Positions 1 to 5,814 are shown, counted from the stretch's first letter. The stretch: 5,814 nucleotides of DNA from Pseudomonadota bacterium (GCA_024226105.1 JAAELZ010000506.1:1-5814), one strand, 5' to 3'. The notes: generated from the letters alone by a model not told the origin. Numbers and translations: made by a program.

Positions 1-404
1 AACGGGTAGATATCGCGTGCCTCGTTCGGAGTCAGTAAGTTCATTTCAAACCCGACCGCCTGTGCCGCAGAGTAGGATTTTAGCAATTCCTTCCAGCGAT
101 CTTCGGATTGCGCAATGCGCAAACTCCCCACGCGTTGCCAGCCCGTTTCCTGTCCGGTATCTTTCGCCAGTCTGTCGAACAATTTGACGCTGTCGCTCAT
201 CAGGCTCATGAGGTTTTGTTGTGAGCGGAATTGGCCAACCAGGCCCGCAGCGTGCCAGGTAGCGCCATCGGTCAGCTTTGATTTCTCCAGTAATATCACA
301 TCCTTCTCACCTGACAGGGTCAGGTGGTACGCAATACTGGTGCCTATCACGCCCCCGCCGATGATGACGATTCGCGCGCTGCCTGGAAGGGATTTATTCA
401 TCAT
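1..404 (-). CDS. FAD-dependent oxidoreductase, dimethylglycine/sarcosine dehydrogenase family (N-terminal part, cut by window edge)
   Basis: The first 134 residues are visible and the rest lies beyond base 1. The protein opens with a Rossmann FAD-binding fold: residues 11-21 carry the dinucleotide-binding glycines (IVIIGGGVIG), followed by an acidic strand end (VILLEK, 36-41). Residues 48-54 read ATWHAAG; in mammalian dimethylglycine and sarcosine dehydrogenases the His of this motif carries covalently bound FAD, so His51 is the expected flavin attachment site. The region after it (DSVKLFDRL, then VGSLRIA near 92-98) also fits the family. Such enzymes oxidise N-methyl groups of methylated glycines, and full-length members usually have a C-terminal GcvT-like folate domain passing the C1 unit to tetrahydrofolate; that part is not visible here. 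Two adjacent ATG codons (404 and 401) could start it; no strong ribosome binding site is seen. It follows the mttB-like gene by 27 bases, so cotranscription is likely. Exact substrate is unknown. Confidence 0.88.
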   Translation of the reverse strand, partial: MMNKSLPGSARIVIIGGGVIGTSIAYHLTLSGEKDVILLEKSKLTDGATWHAAGLVGQFRSQQNLMSLMSDSVKLFDRLAKDTGQETGWQRVGSLRIAQSEDRWKELLKSYSAAQAVGFEMNLLTPNEARDIYP

Positions 405-431
405 ACTTACAGCCGGGTTGTTTCCAAATTA

Positions 432-1952
432 TTAAGGGTTCTTCTGGCGACGGCGATTAGTGCGCCGCCCGCGTGTGGCGATAGCACCTCCAACATCAAG
501 ACGCTGCCAGCCTTCCTGTAGTCTGGCGTCACCCGCGACCATTCCCTCGAACTGAGCACGAATACGCGCATCAACATCGGGATCAAGTGCAGCTGAGTTT
601 GGCATTGACAGGATATCAAATGCCTTGTTCATGGCCCGCTGGTGAATGGTCGAACTGCCTTCGAGCTCCCACTGTTCCCGTAGTTTCCTGTCTGCGAGTT
701 CAGACATGAAGGTCGAGGTGTGCATGCGCTCAAGTGTGGCGGGGTTATCTGCGAACATACCGCCCGGCCCGGTATCTTTAATTTCCTGCACCGAGGCGCT
801 CTCTTTTGAGAAGCCAAAACCCTGGCGCACGCGTTTGATCATCCTGGCGATTTCATTATCAATAACCGCCTGACCAAAATCGAACGACATCAGTGCATCC
901 TGCAGCCCCCCCATGACAATAAAATCTGCGCCGGACATCGCCCCCATCAAGGGTGACATGCCCTTTTCAAAGCCTGATTGCGCATCGGCTACTTTGGAAT
1001 TGGTCAGCCCCAGGTACCCACCCGCAGGAACATTATAAAAACGCGCCATCTGGCAAACTGCGGAATTCATCATACCAATTTCAATCGCACCCGGAGCGTA
1101 AGCGCCATCGCGCATATCCGCAAACACCGGTAGAAAATTGTAAATCTGTTCTGTACCCGCTTTGGACATCTGAGCCAACACGGCCGCGGCGAGCCATTCG
1201 GCGTTCATAATGACCAGCATGCCGGACAAGGTAAGGGGGGTGCTAAGGCCACCCATCGGCGCGATGGTACCGTAGGCCGTGATACCATTTTCAGCAAAGT
1301 ACATCAGGGTATCGGTGCTATCGAAATCCATAGTCAGGGGCGAGACAATTGCACAGTACCCGAAATTAATAAAGGGGCGCTCCCAAAAAGCCTCTTTTGA
1401 ACCCGCTATGAGTTCGCCCAGTTTAATTACCTGCGTAGCCTCGCCAATATTGTAGACGGAGGTTCGACAGGGTTTGACACAGTTCTTCAGTGCCGCATAA
1501 AAACGTGTCAGGCTGAACTGATCTTTGGGCGCGTCATCGGCCAGGGTTGAAATCGAAAACAGATCAAAGCCCTCAAGCTCATTGACCAGGTGCGCGATAC
1601 GCGCAATATCATCCGAAGTTGAACGGCGAGTTATACCACTGACCGGGTCAACAATATCCGGTGCTGAACTCGCGGTAGCGATAACCGGAAGTTTTCTCGG
1701 AAACGTGATGTCAAATGCCGGGTCGCGCCCCCGCAAAGTGATCGATGGAGGAACCAGTGCCCGGTATTTCTCAGTAACCGCTGCGGGTAAACGCACCATC
1801 TCTGTCTCGTGGTCAACGATGGCGCCATGCTCAGCAAACCGCCTCCGGGCTTTTTGGTTGCGAACTACAAGCCCCACTTCCTCAAGAATCTCAAGCGAAG
1901 CGTCGTGAACATAATGAATATCGTCTTCTGTAAGGTAAGAAAAATAGTTCAT
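432..1952 (-). CDS. Trimethylamine methyltransferase (MttB) superfamily protein, non-pyrrolysine type
   Basis: This 506-residue protein matches the MttB/COG5598 TIM-barrel family: an N-terminal helix typical of the family (DASLEILEEVGL, 17-28), SPLTMDFDSTDTLMYFAENG (204-223), the glycine-rich APMGGLSTPLTLSG segment (231-244), and GADFIVMGGLQDALMSFD (341-358) leading into VIDNEI. Characterised non-pyrrolysine members (MtgB, MtpB, MtcB) demethylate glycine betaine, proline betaine or carnitine and pass the methyl group to a corrinoid protein. The frame has no internal amber codon, so the trimethylamine-type pyrrolysine enzyme is excluded. No corrinoid protein gene is visible; instead a demethylating flavoprotein gene follows 27 bases downstream. 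The frame extends to a TTG at 2000, but I chose the ATG at 1952 because the best promoter predicts a transcript start near 1981 and family similarity begins right after this Met. The last 15 residues are strongly basic. Cytoplasmic; the substrate is inferred only as a quaternary or tertiary methylamine/betaine. Confidence 0.87.
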   Translation of the reverse strand: MNYFSYLTEDDIHYVHDASLEILEEVGLVVRNQKARRRFAEHGAIVDHETEMVRLPAAVTEKYRALVPPSITLRGRDPAFDITFPRKLPVIATASSAPDIVDPVSGITRRSTSDDIARIAHLVNELEGFDLFSISTLADDAPKDQFSLTRFYAALKNCVKPCRTSVYNIGEATQVIKLGELIAGSKEAFWERPFINFGYCAIVSPLTMDFDSTDTLMYFAENGITAYGTIAPMGGLSTPLTLSGMLVIMNAEWLAAAVLAQMSKAGTEQIYNFLPVFADMRDGAYAPGAIEIGMMNSAVCQMARFYNVPAGGYLGLTNSKVADAQSGFEKGMSPLMGAMSGADFIVMGGLQDALMSFDFGQAVIDNEIARMIKRVRQGFGFSKESASVQEIKDTGPGGMFADNPATLERMHTSTFMSELADRKLREQWELEGSSTIHQRAMNKAFDILSMPNSAALDPDVDARIRAQFEGMVAGDARLQEGWQRLDVGGAIATRGRRTNRRRQKNP

Positions 1953-1987
1953 TGAAACAGCATCCAGACGGTGTGAATATTGTGAAA

Positions 1988-2016
1988 ACTCTAGGGTCAA
2001 AATCAGCTTGCGTCAA
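1988..2016 (-). promoter_or_regulatory. Sigma70-like promoter of the mttB-like operon
   Basis: Read on the minus strand, a -35 hexamer TTGACG (2016-2011, five of six consensus matches) is separated by exactly 17 bases from TAGAGT (1993-1988, four of six). Transcription would start near 1981, leaving a leader of about 29 bases before the ATG at 1952. The suboptimal -10 is consistent with an activator-dependent promoter. It is predicted from sequence only. Confidence 0.5.
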
Positions 2017-2038
2017 ACAATCATTGCTGCCATCATGC

Positions 2039-2053
2039 ATAAGCCCAGCTTAT
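2039..2053. promoter_or_regulatory. Putative LysR-type regulator binding site (inverted repeat with T-N11-A)
   Basis: ATAAGC-CCA-GCTTAT is a perfect 6+3+6 inverted repeat containing T(2040)-N11-A(2052), the classic LysR-type box. Its centre (2046) lies about 65 bases upstream of the predicted start of the mttB-like transcript, the usual location of the primary recognition site at activated promoters. It also ends only 13 bases before the regulator's own start codon, which fits negative autoregulation. Binding is inferred from position and symmetry. Confidence 0.55.
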
Positions 2054-2066
2054 ACGTAAATATGCA

Positions 2067-2948
2067 ATGAAACGCCCACGACTGGATATTTTGAGAACCT
2101 TTGAAGTGGCCGGCCGCCGCTTAAGTTTTTCGCTTGCCGCAGATGATCTAAATATCTCCCAGGCCGCTGTCAGTCAGCAAATACGCCAACTGGAGGCCTA
2201 TTTGAACACGCCGCTGTTTGTGCGGCACCATCGTAGATTATCGTTAACCAGCACCGGCCAGGCTTATCTGGACGGCGTGCACGAAGCGCTGGATCGTCTC
2301 GATTCGATTACTGATCAACTGTTTCCCGGCCGCCAGCACCAGGCCGTGACACTACACTGCACGTCAAGCGTTGCAACACTCTGGCTGGCACCACAGCTCA
2401 AATCGTTTCAGCAAGCTTATCCGAATATTGATTTACGCATCAATACCCTCGACCTGCCGCATGAAGATCGCCGCTCAGCCAGAGCGGATCTGGAAATTTT
2501 TACCGCTGGAGTCGTCACTAAAGAAACGCATACGGCGAAACTATTAACTTCTACCATTGTACCGGTTTGTTCCGCTAAATTATTCTCAGGGGGGAAGCGG
2601 CTCGACAAACCAGCTGATGTACTAAACCATAAACTGATCCACGTGCTTGGCTACGACGACGACTGGCATCGATGGTTTCGAAAATATCAGCTAAACGATA
2701 TCAGTGTACCGCACGGCCTGTCGGTAGACAGTTCGCTGATCGCTATTGAGGCCGTACAACGGGGTGACGGCATCATGCTGGGAAGGCGTCCGTTTATCGA
2801 CCGGCATTTAAAGTCCGGGGAACTGGTGGAGGTTTTCAAAAAGCCCTTTCACCTGTACTCAGATTACTACCTGCGAAAACCGCCACAAATTGCCGGGCAG
2901 CCTGCAAGTTCAAGAGTGGCCGCCTGGTTGACGGACCTGGTTCCCTAA
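2067..2948 (+). CDS. LysR-family transcriptional regulator, GcvA-like
   Basis: At 293 residues this is a full-length LysR-type regulator. The N-terminal winged helix-turn-helix covers about residues 5-65, with the signature LSFSLAADDLNISQAAVSQQIRQLE (19-43) and LFVRHHRRLSLTSTGQAYL (50-68). The linker helix is followed by a periplasmic-binding-protein-like effector domain (about 93-293). The AVSQQIRQLE form and the WHRWF segment near residues 200-204 resemble the GcvA subgroup, whose members often regulate glycine, amino acid or methylated-amine metabolism. It is divergent from the mttB-like operon with a box of correct type and spacing between them, so it probably activates that operon in response to a substrate and represses itself. 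The ATG at 2067 places the helix-turn-helix at the normal distance from the N terminus. No Shine-Dalgarno sequence precedes it (upstream bases are A/T-rich). The ligand cannot be predicted. Confidence 0.93.
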   Translation: MKRPRLDILRTFEVAGRRLSFSLAADDLNISQAAVSQQIRQLEAYLNTPLFVRHHRRLSLTSTGQAYLDGVHEALDRLDSITDQLFPGRQHQAVTLHCTSSVATLWLAPQLKSFQQAYPNIDLRINTLDLPHEDRRSARADLEIFTAGVVTKETHTAKLLTSTIVPVCSAKLFSGGKRLDKPADVLNHKLIHVLGYDDDWHRWFRKYQLNDISVPHGLSVDSSLIAIEAVQRGDGIMLGRRPFIDRHLKSGELVEVFKKPFHLYSDYYLRKPPQIAGQPASSRVAAWLTDLVP

Positions 2949-3042
2949 AACCTGTAACAAACCATTAAACACTAGCGTGACCATCATTGTGATAACTGGA
3001 GCGATGCAACGCCATTCTGATCTGCCTCACGAACAACAAAGT
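2949..3042. other. Convergent intergenic gap without a clear terminator
   Basis: This 94-base gap separates the 3' ends of the LysR-type gene and the PQQ dehydrogenase gene. I looked for a GC-rich stem followed by a T run on either strand and saw only very short stems (for example ATCA-TTG-TGAT). No intrinsic terminator can be supported and no small ORF stands out. Confidence 0.5.
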
Positions 3043-4218
3043 TCATTTCTCAGAACTAATTCTCAGTAATGAGCCAATCGAAGAATCGGTCAATAGATAC
3101 AGGTAACCATCCGGCCCCTGCACGACATCGCGTATACGCCCGTACTCATCGTTTAGCAGACGCTCTTCCCCGATAATTTCGTTGCCCCTGAGTTCCAGCC
3201 TGACCAGCAGGCCAAATTTGAGTGATCCGACAAATAGATTACCCTTCCAGGCAGGCAAATCGTCACCCGTATAAAACGCCATGCCTGAGGGCGCGATGGA
3301 AGGCACCCATTTGTAATTTGGTTGCTGCATACCCTGTTTGTGTGTGCCTTCACATATTTTAGTACCAATTCCGTAATTGACGCCGTAGGTGATCACCGGC
3401 CAACCATAATTAATGCCCGGTTGCATAATATTGATTTCATCGCCACCTTGCGGCCCGTGTTCATGGGTCCATATTTGCTGCGTATCGGGGTGCAGGGCCA
3501 TGCCCTGCATATTGCGATTTCCATAGGTGTAAATCTCGGGTTTTACATCCTGGTGGCCAGCAAAAGGATTATCTGATGGAATCGAACCATCGTCCCTTAT
3601 ACGGATTAACGAACCCAGGTGATTCTCAAGCTGCTGAGAGGGGTGCTTCTGACACAGAGAAGGTTTAAATCCTCGATCTCCCAATGAGATATACAAGGTT
3701 TTATCCGGCGCAAACAGCAAACGCGAACCAAAATGGCGCCCCCCCTTCGTTTTTGGTAAGGCCCTGAAAATCGTTTCCACATTATGCAAAGACATACCCT
3801 GTAATCGGCCACGCAACACTTCGGTACTTGCCCGGCCATTTTGCAGCCCCGCATACGACAGATACACCCGTTGATTGCTTGCGAAATCCGGATGCAGTGC
3901 AATTCCCAGCAAGCCCCCCTGCCCAACTTCCTCAATTTCAGGCAACCCCCCTATCGCCTGATCAAGCAGCTCCCCCTTGCTGATTATTCTCAAATGGCCA
4001 CCGCGTTCCGTCACCAGAATATCTCCGTCCGGCATAAAAGCCATCCCCCAGGGGTGCTCAAGGCCTTTTACCATCTCGGTCACAACGAATTTATGCTTAT
4101 CAGACTTAAACACCCTGCTTTGGGCGTATAGTGTTCCCTGATGCAGCGCCAGTGAAAAGACCAGGCCACCCATTAAAATGGTTACAAATCGCGAGAGAAA
4201 TCCTGTATCTAAATTCAC
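3043..4218 (-). CDS. Secreted PQQ-dependent sugar dehydrogenase (aldose sugar dehydrogenase / YliI type)
   Basis: This 391-residue protein is a soluble six-bladed beta-propeller quinoprotein of the GSDH/Asd family (E. coli YliI is about 370 residues). An N-terminal signal peptide is visible: an Arg at 10, a hydrophobic core about 11-25, and probable cleavage after LYAQ near residue 33, so it should act in the periplasm. Family landmarks are WGMAFMPDGDILVTERGG (57-74), GLLGIALHPDF (102-112), GGRHFGSRLLF (159-169) with the expected catalytic His162, SLGDRG (178-183), YGNRNMQGMALHP (232-244) with the PQQ-contacting Arg235, EHGPQGGDEIN (253-263), NYGWPVITYGVNYG (270-283) and PSGMAFYTGDDLPAWKGNLFVGSL (310-333). 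Members oxidise aldoses and pass electrons to an unidentified acceptor; no cytochrome domain is fused here. The start is GTG with an in-frame stop directly upstream; a later ATG (4173) would destroy the signal peptide. PQQ biosynthesis genes are not in view. The real substrate is unknown. Confidence 0.92.
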   Translation of the reverse strand: MNLDTGFLSRFVTILMGGLVFSLALHQGTLYAQSRVFKSDKHKFVVTEMVKGLEHPWGMAFMPDGDILVTERGGHLRIISKGELLDQAIGGLPEIEEVGQGGLLGIALHPDFASNQRVYLSYAGLQNGRASTEVLRGRLQGMSLHNVETIFRALPKTKGGRHFGSRLLFAPDKTLYISLGDRGFKPSLCQKHPSQQLENHLGSLIRIRDDGSIPSDNPFAGHQDVKPEIYTYGNRNMQGMALHPDTQQIWTHEHGPQGGDEINIMQPGINYGWPVITYGVNYGIGTKICEGTHKQGMQQPNYKWVPSIAPSGMAFYTGDDLPAWKGNLFVGSLKFGLLVRLELRGNEIIGEERLLNDEYGRIRDVVQGPDGYLYLLTDSSIGSLLRISSEK

Positions 4219-4259
4219 TTAAACTGCACCGAAGCTTTCGTGGACTCATACTATCTCGA

Positions 4260-4286
4260 TTGCCGGTAGATTAATACCGGTATAAT
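4260..4286 (+). promoter_or_regulatory. Candidate promoter of the dimethylformamidase-like gene
   Basis: A perfect TATAAT lies at 4281-4286. The nearest -35-like hexamer is TTGCCG (4260-4265), giving a short 15-base spacer, so activity may need an activator or DNA distortion. The predicted start near 4293 gives a leader of about 50 bases. The spacer contains a 10-base perfect palindrome, ATACCGGTAT (4274-4283), overlapping the -10 hexamer, a plausible operator position. Prediction only. Confidence 0.4.
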
Positions 4287-4293
4287 GCCGGGC
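4261..4293. repeat. Three TRCCGG-type repeats around the -10 element
   Basis: TGCCGGTA (4261-4268), TACCGGTA (4275-4282) and TGCCGGGC (4286-4293) are near-identical octamers with starts 14 and 11 bases apart. The central copy forms the palindrome ATACCGGTAT. The cluster covers the spacer and -10 region of the candidate promoter, so it could bind a regulator of either divergent gene; chance recurrence in a short region is not excluded. Confidence 0.35.
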
Positions 4294-4315
4294 CTGGACA
4301 GCACTTTATATACAA

Positions 4316-4348
4316 ATGAAGCAAAATGGAGTGAGATCGACTAAATGA
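4316..4348 (+). CDS. Possible 10-codon leader ORF overlapping the downstream start codon
   Basis: An ATG at 4316 opens a frame of ten codons (MKQNGVRSTK) whose TGA stop overlaps the ATG of the following gene as ATGA (4345-4348). That geometry allows translational coupling. The peptide shows no attenuation-type codon run and its ATG has no clear ribosome binding site, while GGAG inside it (4328-4331) probably serves the main gene. It may well be a chance ORF. Confidence 0.2.
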   Translation: MKQNGVRSTK

Positions 4349-5814
4349 CAAATCACAATAACCCTCGACTGGAGCAACCGGCGTTATGGGGCGGATACAC
4401 TCGCGAGGGTAGCCCCAATGCCGTGTTTGATTGCTATTTTCAGCGCGCCAGCAATGACCCCGATGTGCCGCAGTTATGGGCCTATACCGGGGAGCTTTCG
4501 TATGCGCCCGAGGGCAAGATTCAGCTACATGTTAATACCACTGCCCCGACCTACGATGTCCTGATTTATCGCGACGGCATTAAACGGCAGGTTGTTTTTA
4601 AACGCCAAAGTGTGCAGGGGGTATTTAACCTGACACCCGCAGATTGCTCGATCATGGGTTGCGATTGGCCGGTCAGTGTGGAAATTCCGATAAATCCGGC
4701 ATGGGCCTCTGGCGGCTACATCGTTGAACTAAGTGCTGTAGCGCCGGATGGAAGCACGTTAAATTACCAGCACGTATTTTTACTGCGCCCATCTGCTTCA
4801 GCGAGCAGGCGAGGCAGGTTGTTGCTGGTGGCCGCAACCGGCACCTGGACAGCATACAATGACTGGGGCGGATCAAACCATTATGAGGGCCTTAGCGGAG
4901 CATCTGGCGATCAGTTTTCACCGGTACTAAGCCTGGATCGCCCCTTTGCGCGCGGTTTTGTGAAACTTCCCGCCGACGCACCACGCATTCCCTTGCGCGA
5001 GCCACCGGAAATGGGCACCAGAATTCGCTATCCGCATATGGAGTGGGCCTATGACAACGGGTTCTCCAAAAAATGCGCCTCGGCGGGCTGGGCCAGTTTT
5101 GAACGACACTATTTTCACTGGCTGGAGAACGAGGGATATGCGGTTGATATCATTGCCCAGCATGACCTTCAATTTCATCCCGAAATCATCGATGCTTATG
5201 ACTGCCTGACCTTTATCGGCCACGACGAATACTGGTCCTGGGAAATGCGTGACACCATCGATGACTATGTGGAGCAAGGCGGAAATATCGCCCGGTTTGC
5301 CGGTAATTTTCTGTGGCAAACCAGAGTGGAAGATTTGGGCCATACACAGATTTGTTACAAATACATTGCCAGGGAAGAAGACCCTGTTAATAAAACCAGC
5401 CAGCCAAATCGCTCGACCATCTGCTGGGATGCACCTGAGACAGGCCGCCCCGGCGCACAAACGTTCGGCTTAAGCGGAACACAGGGTCTTTATGCCGGCT
5501 GGGGCGGCTGTACCCCTCGTGGAGCCGGGGGATTTACCATCTATCGGCCCGAACACTGGGCCTTCGCCAATTGCGATATTTACTATGGAGATGTGTTGGG
5601 CGCGGCTTCGCGGATATTGGGCTATGAGGTGGATGGCGTTGATCACATCATTAAAGACGGTTTGCCATTTGCGACGGGAAGCGATGGTGCGCCGGAGAAT
5701 TTACTGATCCTTGCGCTCGGCCTGGCAACGGTATTTGAGGCGGATCATGGCAATAGTGATAAGCTTTTCATTGGCGCGGACGATGCCGAATTTGTAGCCC
5801 GCACCATCTGTGGG
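4345..5814 (+). CDS. N,N-dimethylformamidase large (beta) subunit family protein, cut by the right window edge
   Basis: The frame runs open for 490 codons from ATG 4345 to the window end; the stop lies outside. It resembles the large subunit of N,N-dimethylformamidase (DmfA2, about 760 residues), which hydrolyses dimethylformamide to dimethylamine and formate with a mononuclear iron held by two Tyr and one Glu. A beta-rich N-terminal domain (about 40-150, including LWAYTGELSYAPEGKIQLHV) precedes the core with TWTAYNDWGGSNHYEG (167-182), FERHYFHWLENEGYAVDII (252-270), FIGHDEYWSWEMRDTIDDYV (290-309), GGNIARFAGNFLWQTR (312-327) and YRPEHWAF (400-407), then GDVLGAASRILGYEVDG (415-431). Tyr296 of GHDEYW and Tyr256 are candidate iron ligands, spaced about as in the Paracoccus enzyme; the Glu ligand could not be placed. 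No signal peptide, so cytoplasmic. GGAG (4328-4331) lies 13 bases before the ATG. Most family members are uncharacterised, so another amide is possible. Confidence 0.85.
   Translation, partial: MTNHNNPRLEQPALWGGYTREGSPNAVFDCYFQRASNDPDVPQLWAYTGELSYAPEGKIQLHVNTTAPTYDVLIYRDGIKRQVVFKRQSVQGVFNLTPADCSIMGCDWPVSVEIPINPAWASGGYIVELSAVAPDGSTLNYQHVFLLRPSASASRRGRLLLVAATGTWTAYNDWGGSNHYEGLSGASGDQFSPVLSLDRPFARGFVKLPADAPRIPLREPPEMGTRIRYPHMEWAYDNGFSKKCASAGWASFERHYFHWLENEGYAVDIIAQHDLQFHPEIIDAYDCLTFIGHDEYWSWEMRDTIDDYVEQGGNIARFAGNFLWQTRVEDLGHTQICYKYIAREEDPVNKTSQPNRSTICWDAPETGRPGAQTFGLSGTQGLYAGWGGCTPRGAGGFTIYRPEHWAFANCDIYYGDVLGAASRILGYEVDGVDHIIKDGLPFATGSDGAPENLLILALGLATVFEADHGNSDKLFIGADDAEFVARTICG

Noticed and set aside
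115..435. 106-codon open frame on the plus strand
   Set aside because: It is antisense to the FAD-binding region of the oxidoreductase, which has the GxGxxG and TWHAAG motifs in the correct order.
1525..1908. 127-codon open frame on the plus strand
   Set aside because: It is antisense to the conserved N-terminal region of the mttB-like gene and its serine/arginine-rich translation looks like a shadow frame.
432..1952. Pyrrolysine-containing trimethylamine methyltransferase
   Set aside because: True MttB has an in-frame amber codon in mid-gene. This frame is uninterrupted from start to a TAA stop, so it belongs to the non-pyrrolysine branch.
2949..3067. Short stems and the TTCTCAG direct repeat between the convergent genes as a terminator
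   Set aside because: The stems are 3-4 base pairs without GC-rich character or T tracts, and the repeat overlaps the end of the PQQ dehydrogenase coding region.
4927..5460. 177-codon open frame on the minus strand
   Set aside because: It lies wholly antisense to the dimethylformamidase-like gene, whose frame carries clear family motifs; the antisense translation shows no recognisable domain.
1..5814. CRISPR array, tRNA, rRNA, insertion sequence or phage module
   Set aside because: No regularly spaced repeats, cloverleaf-like arms, transposase motifs or terminal inverted repeats were seen; almost all sequence is explained by five metabolic or regulatory genes.

Overview
The window is bacterial DNA with close to even base composition, densely packed with genes on both strands. 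The gene families suggest an aerobic, free-living proteobacterium, possibly a marine gammaproteobacterium; that assignment is an inference from gene content and no marker gene is present. Five protein-coding genes are seen, two of them cut by the window edges. There is no RNA gene, CRISPR array, insertion sequence or other mobile-element hallmark.

Left block (1-2948). Two minus-strand genes form an apparent operon: a trimethylamine methyltransferase (MttB) superfamily protein without pyrrolysine, followed after a 27-base gap by the N-terminal part of an FAD-dependent oxidoreductase of the dimethylglycine/sarcosine dehydrogenase family. A GcvA-like LysR-type regulator is transcribed divergently. 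The short shared region holds a perfect inverted repeat with the T-N11-A form of a LysR-type site. It is centred about 65 bases upstream of the start point predicted from a good sigma70-like promoter for the mttB-like gene. The simplest model is a substrate-induced N-methyl-compound (betaine or methylated glycine type) catabolic operon controlled by its divergent regulator.

Right block (2949-5814). Convergent to the regulator lies a secreted PQQ-dependent aldose-sugar-dehydrogenase-type protein (minus strand). Divergent from it, and running off the right edge, is a large cytoplasmic protein of the N,N-dimethylformamidase large (beta) subunit family. The intergenic region between them contains a perfect TATAAT hexamer embedded in repeated TRCCGG motifs, and a ten-codon upstream ORF whose stop overlaps the start codon of the dimethylformamidase-like gene.

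Together, three of the five genes point to metabolism of N-methylated compounds: an amidase family known to release dimethylamine, a methylamine/betaine methyltransferase family, and an oxidative demethylase family. The real substrates cannot be read from sequence, and the PQQ enzyme may be an unrelated neighbour.
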